Assembly: GCF_023343835.1 (NCBI RefSeq)
Contig: NC_064448.1
Coordinates: forward strand, 14,601,531-14,665,530
Reading direction: 5' to 3'
Length of the DNA: 64,000 nt
DNA from: Lagopus muta
Lineage: Eukaryota > Chordata > Aves > Galliformes > Phasianidae
Part shown: positions 48,801-58,118 of the stretch, one piece after another
Layout: the number at the start of each line of letters is the position of its first letter
Position numbering within the stretch: the first letter of the stretch is position 1
Translations under genes and position numbers: made by a program
Notes under the pieces: generated by a model
Seen by the model: the letters and a program-made list of their open reading frames with translations, nothing else
The model's database searches: none
What the model was told of the DNA's origin: nothing

Positions 48801-49430
48801 CTGTAGGCCAACTTTGAACACACAACATAAAGTGAATGTAGGTGCCCTGCTCACAAAGAAGCAAAACTGCTTCTGACAGATTCTTGGAGATAGCAGGCAA
48901 AGTATTCACAGGTAGACCAGTAATCATAGAAAGAAAAATTGTGCTCACCCAACTAGTGAAGGGGCTCTATGGCTACACAGCACTCCGTCACAGGACGCAG
49001 CCTCGGTTCAAGAGACACTCTCTTGTCTTGGTTTTATGTTTTTTGGTCAGTATTCCACACCATCACATCTCGCAGTGCACTGGAGTTAAAAGGTTAGTAC
49101 TGCCGTTCTGTGGCTTGTCAACATTTCTGGTTTCCTGGTCTCAGAAGACAAGAGGACTTTGTTGTTCCATTTCCATTCGAACAAACAGATAAGACCTTCC
49201 CTCTGCATCTTTATTCTAGGCACATCCTATGTGGCTCTAGAATGGTTGCGTTTGTTGTACTGTTTGGCCCAGACTATAAGGTCCCTCTGTTGTGCTGCTT
49301 TCTCACAGCATCACCGGCTGGCTGCCCAGGGCCCCTCTCTGGGTGGCCACCAGTGAGTCACATCCTGCCCTCAGGCACAGCCCCTGTCCCTGCCACAGAG
49401 CTGGGGGCTTTGGGGCACAGGCAAGCAGGC
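45869..49430. other. gene-free region before the TRGV-like segment
   Basis: Frames such as 46373-46816 (147 codons) have no recognised domain and start without a plausible context. No repeat family recognised. Confidence 0.45.
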
Positions 49431-49442
49431 ACCACGAGAAGA

Positions 49443-49950
49443 ATGCTGCTGCTGCTGCTGCCACTTCTGGCCCTGGCTGAAGCCTGGTTGCATCCATTCC
49501 CCTCCCCATGGGAAGCAGCAGCAGGAGGCTGTCCTGCATGCACCTGCAGGCAGCAGGCTGGCAGTGCTTGCTGCCTTTTCTCTCCTTCTGATACACGTAC
49601 ATGCACAAGTGCTGCTGCAACAGAGTCCACCATCTGTTACCAGAACGAGATCCAGAACTGTGAATATTGAGTACAAAGCCGAGGGCATAGATGACTTTCA
49701 GAATGCCTACATCTACTGGTACTGACAGCTGCCTGCCAGAGCTCCTGAACGGCTCCTTTCTGTGACAGCAGAATTACAAGTTTCCTATGATTTTGAATCC
49801 GATAGGAGCAGATATTTGTCTTATAAAAGTGAGAATAAAATCTGCACTCTCTCAGTTCACAGCACACAGGACGGAGATGAAGGTACCTACTGCTGTGCCT
49901 ACTGGGAGTCTCATAGCGGGAGCAGCCTGCAGGCAGCCCTTACAGAAAGC
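49443..49950 (+). pseudogene. T-cell receptor gamma V-like pseudogene
   Basis: Leader exon: ATG at 49443 with MLLLLLPLLALAEAW, a typical V-gene signal peptide. A short ~125-bp intron follows, with the acceptor near CTGCAACAG (about 49613). The V exon (about 49614-49911) encodes a V-set domain: FQNAYIYWY, then QLPARAPERLL, a YLSY strand, ICTLSVHSTQDGDEGTYCC and AYWES at the CDR3 start. Faults: a TGA stop directly after IYWY in FR2, and Tyr where the first conserved Cys should be (VNIEYKAEG). CAYW plus a 23-spacer signal favours gamma V over lambda V. It cannot make a functional receptor chain. No J or C segment was seen nearby. Confidence 0.75.
49912..49950 (+). promoter_or_regulatory. recombination signal sequence, 23-bp spacer (degenerate)
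   Basis: Directly after the V-domain end: heptamer CATAGCG (consensus CACAGTG, 5 of 7), exactly 23 bp of spacer, nonamer ACAGAAAGC (consensus ACAAAAACC, 7 of 9). Position and spacer length fit a V-gene signal. Confidence 0.65.
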
Positions 49951-50744
49951 TGGCTGCAGCCTGAGCGGCACACTTTGATACAAGTGCCAAGAAACACAGC
50001 AGCCTTCCTGCCCCCATCTCTCAGCCTTCAAGGCGTCCCCACAGGCTTAAGCAGAGGAAGGAATTCCAAGACGAAAGCCAAGACACTTACGTGGCACTGT
50101 CTGTGTCACTATTCTGTGCAGTCTGAATCCATCGTTTCCTCTCCCTGCCAGCAGCCGTCCTGCCCCTAATGTTCACTTTTTCAATGCTGGAATGGCGGCA
50201 CTAAAGGACTTGATGCAAAATGATGGATCCGCCACAAGGAAACTGGCAGTAGGAGTTTACAGAACATGTCCTGATGTGAGCTCTGTAGTGCATGCTGCAG
50301 TCGACAAAGACCTGGAGAAGATCCAGAGCAGATTCACTCTCTTAGTCAGAGATGGGGGAGCATAACTCTGGAAAGAACATGCGGTGGTAGGGATGCTGTT
50401 TGTGGAGACAAACAACATCCAGGGTTGGTGCAGATGGCTGAGGAGGCCCATGGAGTTGTTCCAGGCATGAGGAAGTCAGGAGTTCACCATCAACTAGTCA
50501 ATTTGTGCTACAAAAGCAGGCAGCACTTTCTAGGCAGGGCTGATGAAAGATGCTTCTGGGACAGACCTGGGGGTCTGAGGAGAGCAGAGTGACCTGGGGA
50601 AGGGCACAGCTGAACAACCCTGCTTTCTACGTGTGTGCTTAACAAGATTTATGGGTAAGATGAAATGGGATGTAGCAGATAGATAGACAGATAGGTGCAC
50701 ACAAAACAGTTGCTGGATTGAATATTTTAGGTCTTCTCTACAGT
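49951..50744. other. no gene seen downstream of the V segment
   Basis: Open stretches here have no recognised motif. A short GATA-type run lies at about 50678-50692. Confidence 0.45.
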
Positions 50745-50990
50745 GAGAGAATTGAGTCAGATGGGGGCCCGCATTTTGAAAGTTCCCTTGCAAATACTTG
50801 GGCCAAAGATCTTGGCATCGAGTGGACTTATCTCACATTCCCTTGCATGCACCAGCTGCTGGTAAAATCCAACAGGACAGCGGGTTGTTGAAAATGAAGT
50901 TGAAGGCAATGGGGGAAGGAAGATTAAAGCAGTGGGAGAAGCATTTGGCAGAAGCCACCTGCTTGGCCAGTGCTCAAGATCTATGAGCCT
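50745..50990 (+). pseudogene. retroviral integrase remnant
   Basis: One frame gives SDGGPHFES and NTWAKDLGIEW, the second-Asp region of a retroviral integrase core. After a frameshift the next frame gives AAGKIQQDSGLLKMKLKAM, the region of the catalytic Glu, here Gln. It then runs into KQWEKHLAEAT. The wording differs from the 9108 integrase, so it comes from a different retroviral lineage. Not functional. Confidence 0.7.
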
Positions 50991-51042
50991 AGGACCGGCG
51001 CAGTGGAAATGCTGATACCACGAGGTATCTTACTGTGAAGAC

Positions 51043-51365
51043 TGTATGGGAGCTGCTGAATCACAGCCTGAACCTCTGGTTGATCACCTGAGGTGAGCGC
51101 TGATCAGCCCTGGGAACACAGTGAAGGCAATGCGCTGTGCTGCTGGAAGGGATGGAGCCTGGCTGCGCCTCTCTCCTGGACCCCATTGAAGAACTGACTG
51201 CCAGTGGGGAAGGGTCTCTTTTGGAGATCCCTCCTTTGGAGCTTTCCAGTGAGCCCAGGATAAGGGTAAGCCCTTTATCTATTCTTTTTGGTGTAATAAC
51301 CTGCTTAGCCAAACTCTCTTGTATGTTTCTTACTTATAACACCTGGATCATCACTGATTATACAA
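51043..51365 (+). mobile_element. solo LTR (same family, old copy)
   Basis: About 322 bp, TGTATGGGAGCTGCTGA to GATTATACA. AAGAC at 51038-51042 recurs at 51366-51370 as a target-site duplication with one extra A at the junction. The 11-bp-stem palindrome of the young LTR is broken here. Confidence 0.82.
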
Positions 51366-51478
51366 AAGACTAAAGAAATTAAATGAGAACTTAAGTCACA
51401 GAAAAGCATTCCAACTCACTGCTCCATCACAACATTGTTTATTGGAAGAGTCACAGAACAACTTTTATTTATATATTT

Positions 51479-51622
51479 TGTAAATAATATAATAAAATAT
51501 ATTTATTTCTATTTAACTAAGACATATGTAAATAATATAGTATATTTATTTCTATTTAATTGAGGCCTATGTAAATAATATAATGTAATGCATTAATTTA
51601 TATTTAATTAAGGCATATAACT
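51479..51622. repeat. AT-rich triplicate repeat, ~45-bp units
   Basis: TGTAAATAATAT starts three successive units at about 51479, 51527 and 51570. Each continues with TATTTATTTCTATTTAA-like sequence and a short 'aggcatat' block. Confidence 0.75.
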
Positions 51623-51644
51623 TCAGAATTAACTTAAATCCTTA

Positions 51645-52040
51645 TCATACAAAAGGTCTGCTGGTGGTGGCTTCAGAAGGACCTTTCCTAGCTTGAACTT
51701 CTTGGCTCTGAACTGCTCCAGCTCTCCGGCTGTTAGTTCCATCTTCGGTGTGTGTAACTGCCCTGCTCTGATGCCGTGTGGATGCAGGAGGCGCAGACGC
51801 GGCGCTGTGTGCAGAGGCACTGGCAGTCGGTGCGGCCAAAGCACTGCTTGCACCCAGGTGAGAAGGTTCTGTAGCTGCCTTGGGAGCAGCGACAGCAAGC
51901 GGAGCGGTGCTGGAAGGATTTGCCGCAGCAGGGCTCGCAGGGCCCGGAAGCCCAGAAGTCCATGGCCAGCGGCCGTTCCAGGAGCGTTAAGTGAGGAGCA
52001 GGCTGCGGATGGAGCTGCAGAATCCCCAGTCCCAACAGGA
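51645..52040 (-). other. Cys-rich open stretch, function unknown
   Basis: The minus strand from about 51960 encodes a cysteine-rich run (CEPCC, SACCRCSQ, CKQCF, CQCLCTQRRVCASC spaced over ~50 residues). The frame then leaves the Cys pattern. Another frame to the left reads MELTAGELEQFRAKKF and PPPADLLYDKDLS before a stop. Either could be part of a decayed coding exon. The Cys spacing suggests metal binding, but I could not match a family and the frame is not continuous. Confidence 0.3.
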
Positions 52041-52540
52041 TGGGGACAGCTGTGGGAGGACGTCACCCCGAGGGCAGGAGGACTGGAGGCAGCAGCAGAG
52101 CTCCCCACAGCTGGAGCGCTTCCAGATGAGACGCTGGGATTTGCAAGGACAAGCGGGCAGCACCGCTGCTGCTGTTGGCTGGAGAGCCTGCAGTGAGGAA
52201 ATGGATAGGAAGGCTGAGGATGGGTGCACCTGCCATACTGAAACACAGTTGCGTTTCAGTGCTGCAGAAGAACACTTATCAGCGCCTGTTTAATTGCTGG
52301 TTCCTTATGCAGAAACTTACTTGGGAACCCAGTGCTTGGGGCTTACTGTCCTCCCAGTCCAAGAGAAGGTAATGGTGGAGTGACCACTTTCCAAAGTGGC
52401 TGAAAAACTTCCAAATACATCCGTGAAAACTACATTCCAACACAGGCAAGTGTCTTTCAATCCACGCTTAAAGCAAAAACCCACGTGTGCCGACCAACCG
52501 AACGTAACTGAGAAACTGATCCAAACGCTGGCCACGAGCA

Positions 52541-53875
52541 ATCACAGAATCACAGAATCACAGAATCACAGAATCACCCGGGTTGGAAGGGACCTCAAGG
52601 ATCATGTAGTTCCAACCCCCCTGCCTAGCAGGGCCACCAAACATACACATTCAGATCAGGTTGCCCAGGACCCCGTCCAACCTGGCCTTAAACACGTCCA
52701 AGGACGGGGCATCCACAACCTCCCTGGGCAGCCCGTTCCAGGGCCTAACCACTCTCCTTGTAAAGAACTTTCCCCTAACATCCAACCTAAATCTTCCCTC
52801 CTTCAACTTGGATCCATTTCCCCTAGTCCTGCTGTTGTCAGCCCTTTTGAAGAGTTTACTCCCCTCCTGGGTGTAGGTTCCCTTCAGGTATTGATAGGCT
52901 GCAATGAGGTCACCCCGCAGCCTTCTCTTCTCCAGGCTGAACAAGCCCAACTCTCTCAGCCTGTCCTCGTAGGGGAGGTGCTCCAGCCCCCTGATCATCT
53001 TAGTCGCTCTCCTCTGGACCCTTTCCAAAATCTCAATGTCTTTCTTGTACTGAGGGCTCCACACCCGGACACAGTACTCCAGATGGGGCCTCACAAGAGC
53101 CGAGTAGAGAGGGACAATCACCTCCCTGTCCCTGCTGACCACCCCTCTCCTGATGGAGCCCAGGATCCCATTTGCCTTTCGAGCTGCCAGAGCGCACTGC
53201 TGGCTCATGTTCAGTCTCTCATCCATCAGGACCCCCAGGTCCTTCTCTGCCGAGCTGCTCTCAAGGACCACTCCTCCCAGCCTGTATAGGTGCCTGGGGT
53301 TCTTCCGGCCCAAATGCAAAACCCTGCACTTTGCCGTGTTGAACCTCATTAGGTTCACCCGAGCCCAGCCCTCCAGCCTGTCGAGGTCCCTCTGAATGGC
53401 ATCCCTTCCTTCCACCGTATCAACTGCACCATTCAGCTTGGTGTCGTCAGCAAACTTGCTGAGGGTGCACTCAATTCCCTCATCGATGTCATTAATAAAG
53501 ATGTTAAAGAGCACCGGTCCCAAGACAGACCCTTGGGGGACACCACTTGTTACCGGCCTCCACCTGGACATAGAGCCATTGACCACCACCCTCTGTCTGC
53601 GGCCTTTCAACCAATTGCTCATCCATCGGGTCGTCCACCCATCAAATCCACTTCCTTCCAATTTGGAGATGAGGATGTGGTGGGGGACCATGTCAAAGGC
53701 CTTGCTCAGGTCCAGGTAAATGACATCGGTCGCCTTCCCTTCGTCCACCAATGCCGTCACTCTATCATAGAAGGCCACAAGATTAGTTAGGCATGACCTT
53801 CCTTTGGTGAAGCCGTGCTGGCTGTCTCGGATCACATGCTCATTCTTTATGTGACCGAGCATGTTGAGCAATGGC
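52541..53875 (-). mobile_element. young CR1 LINE, 5'-truncated
   Basis: The 3' end carries at least four perfect copies of the CAGAATCA-type octamer repeat (52541-52577). The body is one uninterrupted ORF2 frame. It is the most intact CR1 in the window and so among the most recent insertions. Confidence 0.93.
52651..53871 (-). CDS. CR1 ORF2 C-terminal half (reverse transcriptase), 406 codons
   Basis: The frame covers the palm and thumb of the non-LTR reverse transcriptase and the C-terminal region. Motifs in order: [14 protein letters not shown] (residues ~24-37), [11 protein letters not shown] (motif A, ~53-63), [21 protein letters not shown] (~114-133, split here for length), and FADDTKL (motif C with both catalytic Asp, ~143-149). 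The thumb-type LYRLGGVVL and the CR1 end [12 protein letters not shown] follow. The family's ORF2 also has an N-terminal AP endonuclease domain and finger regions, absent here through 5' truncation, so the copy is not autonomous. No stops or shifts interrupt the frame. Upstream start context is arbitrary, as expected for a truncated element. Confidence 0.9.
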   Translation of the reverse strand: MLNMLGHIKNEHVIRDSQHGFTKGRSCLTNLVAFYDRVTALVDEGKATDVIYLDLSKAFDMVPHHILISKLEGSGFDGWTTRWMSNWLKGRRQRVVVNGSMSRWRPVTSGVPQGSVLGPVLFNIFINDIDEGIECTLSKFADDTKLNGAVDTVEGRDAIQRDLDRLEGWARVNLMRFNTAKCRVLHLGRKNPRHLYRLGGVVLESSSAEKDLGVLMDERLNMSQQCALAARKANGILGSIRRGVVSRDREVIVPLYSALVRPHLEYCVRVWSPQYKKDIEILERVQRRATKMIRGLEHLPYEDRLRELGLFSLEKRRLRGDLIAAYQYLKGTYTQEGSKLFKRADNSRTRGNGSKLKEGRFRLDVRGKFFTRRVVRPWNGLPREVVDAPSLDVFKARLDGVLGNLI

Positions 53876-54193
53876 TACTTTAAACAAAACGCTCTCAGGC
53901 TACTGTCTGCAAACACCCTAGAAGCAGGAATCTGTTGACTGACAGGCAAAAAGTAATTGCAATCACCAAAACCCCTGGAGCTCTCATTCTCCTCTCCCTT
54001 GTTCTAGTTTGCTTCATGACTCTATCTGTATCTGCTTTGGCTCAGTCTGCTCTCTGAGTGCAGAACAGTCATCTGTGCTGAAGTCTGAACCCTGAGCTCT
54101 GCCTAAATGGGAATCCTAAGAAAACCTTCACTCGATATTTAAGAGAAAAGCAATATCAGGAACAGAAGTACTTTACCTTTCCTTAACACTTAC

Positions 54194-54280
54194 CATCGAT
54201 GCTGTTCTCCAGGCATTTAAAGCCTTCAGCTCCTGCAGCCTGTTTCTCCATTGTTGCACATACTGATGGACAGCGTTTAT
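54194..54280 (-). CDS. exon-like segment of an unidentified gene
   Basis: 87 bp, phase 0-0, bounded by a CCCACGTTTAG acceptor and a GATG|GTAAGTG donor on the minus strand. It encodes 29 residues including INAVHQYVQQWRNRLQELKA, which looks helical. It follows, in the transcript direction, the segment at 54817-54892, whose donor is also phase 0, so the two join in frame. Gene not recognised. Confidence 0.4.
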
Positions 54281-54544
54281 CTAAACGTGGGAAAACACAA
54301 ACATGCTTTTGTTAAGCATGGCTTTTGTTTTTTTCTTATTTGGGTCCCTTTCCCCCCCTTCCCCCCCCTTTGCCTTCTTTAAAAGGGGGAACAAGAGTGA
54401 TCTGAGCTACTGCAAGGAAATTTCAGACTGGGCAATTCAGGTTTTGCCCCACTTTATGAGCAGAAACTCCTGCTTTGGATAATACGTTTTGTAGCTGCAT
54501 CATTGGTGAGGCCTGTGCCACGCAGTTATCAGAAAGGGGCAGGG

Positions 54545-54650
54545 AGAATCATAGACCTGTTTGAGTCAGAAGGGACCTTTAAAGCCATCTGACCCAATTC
54601 CCCTGCACTGAACAGGGTCACCTATGGCCACATCAGGTTGCTCAGTTATG
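54545..54650 (-). mobile_element. short CR1 3' fragment
   Basis: Reads like the CR1 3' end on the minus strand (AATCATAGACCTGTTTGAGT, then 'agggacctttaaagccatctgacccaattcccc'). It lies in the intron between the two exon-like segments. Confidence 0.6.
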
Positions 54651-54816
54651 GCAAAGCCTTCAGGCCAGCAGCTCCTGCTGTTTTCTACTCCCTGCACAGA
54701 AAAGTGAACGTATGAGGGCATTGGTATTCAATGAGTCAAGAGCAGCCACCTGAAGAACAGGAACCACTGCTACCCTGAGCGTGTCCACAGAAAGCTCAGT
54801 TGTTCTGAATACTTAC

Positions 54817-54892
54817 ATAGTATCCTGTGCTCTCCATTGCACTGCAGTTATAATACGCCAGGTGCAGCTCCTCAGGGGAGATCTCTGGAAAG
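54817..54892 (-). CDS. exon-like segment of an unidentified gene (upstream partner)
   Basis: 76 bp with a pyrimidine-rich acceptor (GCCTCCCTGCAAG) and a strong donor (TACTAT|GTAAGT). Encodes FPEISPEELHLAYYNCSAME followed by STGYY, open throughout. Joined with 54194-54280 it gives a continuous ~54-residue stretch. Upstream and downstream exons were not found. Confidence 0.4.
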
Positions 54893-57800
54893 CTTGCAGG
54901 GAGGCAAACAATCAGCATGCTCCAAAGGGAATACAACAAAAATACAAAATTGCCCTCTGGAGTTACACAAGAAACGGCCAATGCGACCACTTTCCTGAAA
55001 AAATGAAAATGTAAACGAATGGCAAAGCCGACTGCGTTCCAAATGCCTGCAGGAGCCGAGTGCTGGGCATTTGCATTTCTGCTTCCTTAATTTTCCTGAG
55101 AGGAGCTTGCTCCACAAACATCACTCAGCTGATCTCCAAATGTCATCTCCTCAGGAGGCTTTGGGTAACTAACAGAACTGCACCCACAGCACTGCTGCTG
55201 CTGCTGCTGCTGCCGTGGGCTGTAACTGTCCTTTGCTGGGTTTTTCCTTGTCACCTGGACTTGAAGCACTGAAGATGACTCATTAGTCCTTAATAAAATA
55301 CAGCCATTACCAAAATCAACATGTAGAACAATATTAACAGATAATTATCACCCAGCTACTTATCTGGAACTTGTTTTAGTTTCTCACTTCAGAGAAATCA
55401 CAAGTACAGATTCATCAGTTTTACAAGTACTTTAAATATCAAAGTGACAATGAGCACTGGAAGTGAATTGCAGAGAGTCAATTAGCTTCTAATTCAGCTT
55501 CTAATTACTGGAGGTGGGCTTGGCAGCCAAAGAGCCAATCCAGTTCCTAGCTATACTAGAAAACTTGCACTTAGCCAGCTGGGCCTTGCCTGGAACTTGC
55601 CACTCATTTGTTCCTAAGACACAGAAACATCGTGTTGAATGCTGAACTTGAGTAGAGTTTATTCCAGCTATCCCCAGAGGCTTTTTTTTTTTTTTTTTTT
55701 TTTTTCCAGAATCCTTCCTGCAGTAAAGACTTGGGAGAAGTTGCAGCTGTGCTGCACAGCTCTCTGATCAATGGAAAGAAGATGCCTGCATGTTTTATGT
55801 TCCTGATTTCCTAGAACTTCTCAAAAATATAATTAACATACGGTAATGAAACACTGCTTGGTAACTGGGTGTCTGTGCTCTACATTCGTGTTCCTGTGGC
55901 TCCTGACAAGTGTCTGTCAAAATGAGGAAGGAAGAAGAGCATCTTGTACAGATGCTATTTATGATTTAATATTTACTACTGCCACAGGCACATTGAAATC
56001 TGCTGGAGAATGCAAAAGCAGCTGCATTCCACTATGTCAGAAGCGGATTGTTTATCAGACACCTGGTTTGAAGCCCAGTAACTCTGCAAATCATCTGTGT
56101 GTGTCTTGGAAAACAGGGAATGAGATAGATGACACCAAGCTTTTCTCTGCAGGTTAGAGCAACTGTGAGGTTTAACAAAACTGCTCACTTTGTATTCACA
56201 GAGTAAATGAGAATCAATTCACCAAGAGCAAAAATGAGCTCAGGGAGTAAGGACAGCAATATTAATATTTATTCAGTGCATCCTGTGGAGCTGTGTTGCA
56301 TTTTCTGGACTGGGAGCAAATAAGAAAATTCATGGCATGGTTGCATTAGATGCCTGGAGCAGAAGCAATCATTTTCCATCCCAGTGCTGCCCAGAAGACG
56401 AATTCAGTAAGTGGAAAGCTGCAGGAGACTTCCTTAGAGTAACTCCCCCAGGCTGAGACATGAGTCAGGACAAGGCATGCAGTGATGTCACTGCCTGCAT
56501 TGCCTCATGGCAGCACGTGGCAGCCACCTTTGGTACCCATTGCCATCCCTGGCCATTTAATGCCGCCTTGTGAAAACCGAAATTCTCCTTGGAACTCGTG
56601 CATCCAAGGTGAGACATAGTGCCTTAGATCGCAATAAATCACTCGGGCACTGATGTGATACAATTCCAGTTTTACTGTGCTATCAGTTCTTGCCTAGGAT
56701 AAAGCATGGCAAGGTGGCTTTTTTCCTATCACACAGGACAAGCTGCAACCCTGAGAATTTGGCAATGAAGAGGAGCTGTCTGGGTCTCATCGGTGTATCA
56801 GTCACTGCAACACTCTCAAGTCAGAGAAAGCATTTTTAATTTCTGCTTAGTGGAGCCACACCACATTTTCAGTATAGGCTGGGATTCCTTTATAAAGAAT
56901 TTAAGCCTTTCCATAAACAATCTTTTCCTGCTTAATAGTCTTTAGCCCACAAATGGCCCTGCCTGTAAAGCACAGAGAAAAACAGGCTCCAGCAAGGTGC
57001 TGGAGACTACAGCTGTGCATCCAAACAGCACCTGTGCAATAACAAGGGTTGTAAGAAGCTAGAGTCTGCGACCAAGTTAGGAAGACCTGCATCTGATCAG
57101 AGCTGGGTTTCACTGCAAGAGGAGCGAGCTCTGAATATTTCTCCCATCAAAGCACTTCCCCACCAACCTCCTCCCACCTGCTTGCCTCTGTCTAACAAGC
57201 TGGAACTAAGAATTTTCAAGTAAGATGTCGCTTTCTTCAAGTGATTTCTGCACCTGTTGACATTACACTAATAACTTCTGCAGAAGCAATAGCTACTTCA
57301 TAGTAGTGCACAACCAAAGCACATTAACTCTCATCAATAGTTTTGACAAAGCAAAAAATAGAGATAACATCACACTTCTCTAACAAGGAAAATCTTTGGC
57401 CTACAAACAAGAAGCACAAACCATTTTTTAAATTACGCGTTATGTATTTAAAAACATGATGAACAAACTTCTTCAGAGAGGCCGTAGTATCATCAACTTC
57501 TATTTAATATATAAAACAGACGTATAGATATAAAAAACACATATGCAGAGAAAGGGCCATAAGCTTTATTGCTTTGCACCCTGGTCGGCAGTTTTAGACT
57601 AAATAGTCTACATGTTTCTGACCACTAACAGCCAAGGAGGAGGCTACTAGCATTCTACTCTTGTTATGCTCAAATTCAAAGCCAGACTTCATCATCAAGT
57701 TAAGCTTAAAAAAATGGGAAGATCTCATTAGTTCACAACTCATCCTGGAATTATTTCATTTTTATGCCTCTAATCTGTGTTCATAGATTACACATAAATA

Positions 57801-58118
57801 AGTACAGGCTTCCTATCAGCACTTACCAGAGTACAAGCACAAAAAGCTCAATAGGCAGCTTCAACTGGAAATGAATCAGAACAGACCAGAAGACAACAGT
57901 GTGGAAGCAGGAAGTATGTGAGAAATTCTTCAGAACCTGGCATGACGACACTGCCTCGTAGCTGCAGCTGCAAGTGAAACTTCTTGCAAAGCACCCTCTC
58001 ATTAGGGGAATGATGAAGAGCTATGACAGACACTTGTCTTTTGTTGCAAATGAAGCACTTGGAGAAGAACCTCTAATACAGAGTCATGTGTATGCAGAGT
58101 TTAAGTAGCATCTCTTAC
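54893..58118. other. mostly non-coding, no gene identified
   Basis: Contains a (CTG)n run near 55189-55212 and a T24 run at 55682-55705. The frame 55846-56157 starts with a hydrophobic segment (TFVFLWLLTSVC) resembling a signal peptide, but the rest matches nothing I recognise. A possible splice donor near 57831 has no supported exon. Confidence 0.4.

Noticed and set aside
55846..56157. Secreted protein with start of a VWA-type domain
   Set aside because: The N-terminal hydrophobic stretch is suggestive, but the following sequence lacks the MIDAS DxSxS motif and ends quickly; resemblance is too weak.
57831..58080. Next RANBP2 exon after 58119
   Set aside because: A good donor is present near 57831 but no frame matches the expected RANBP2 continuation.
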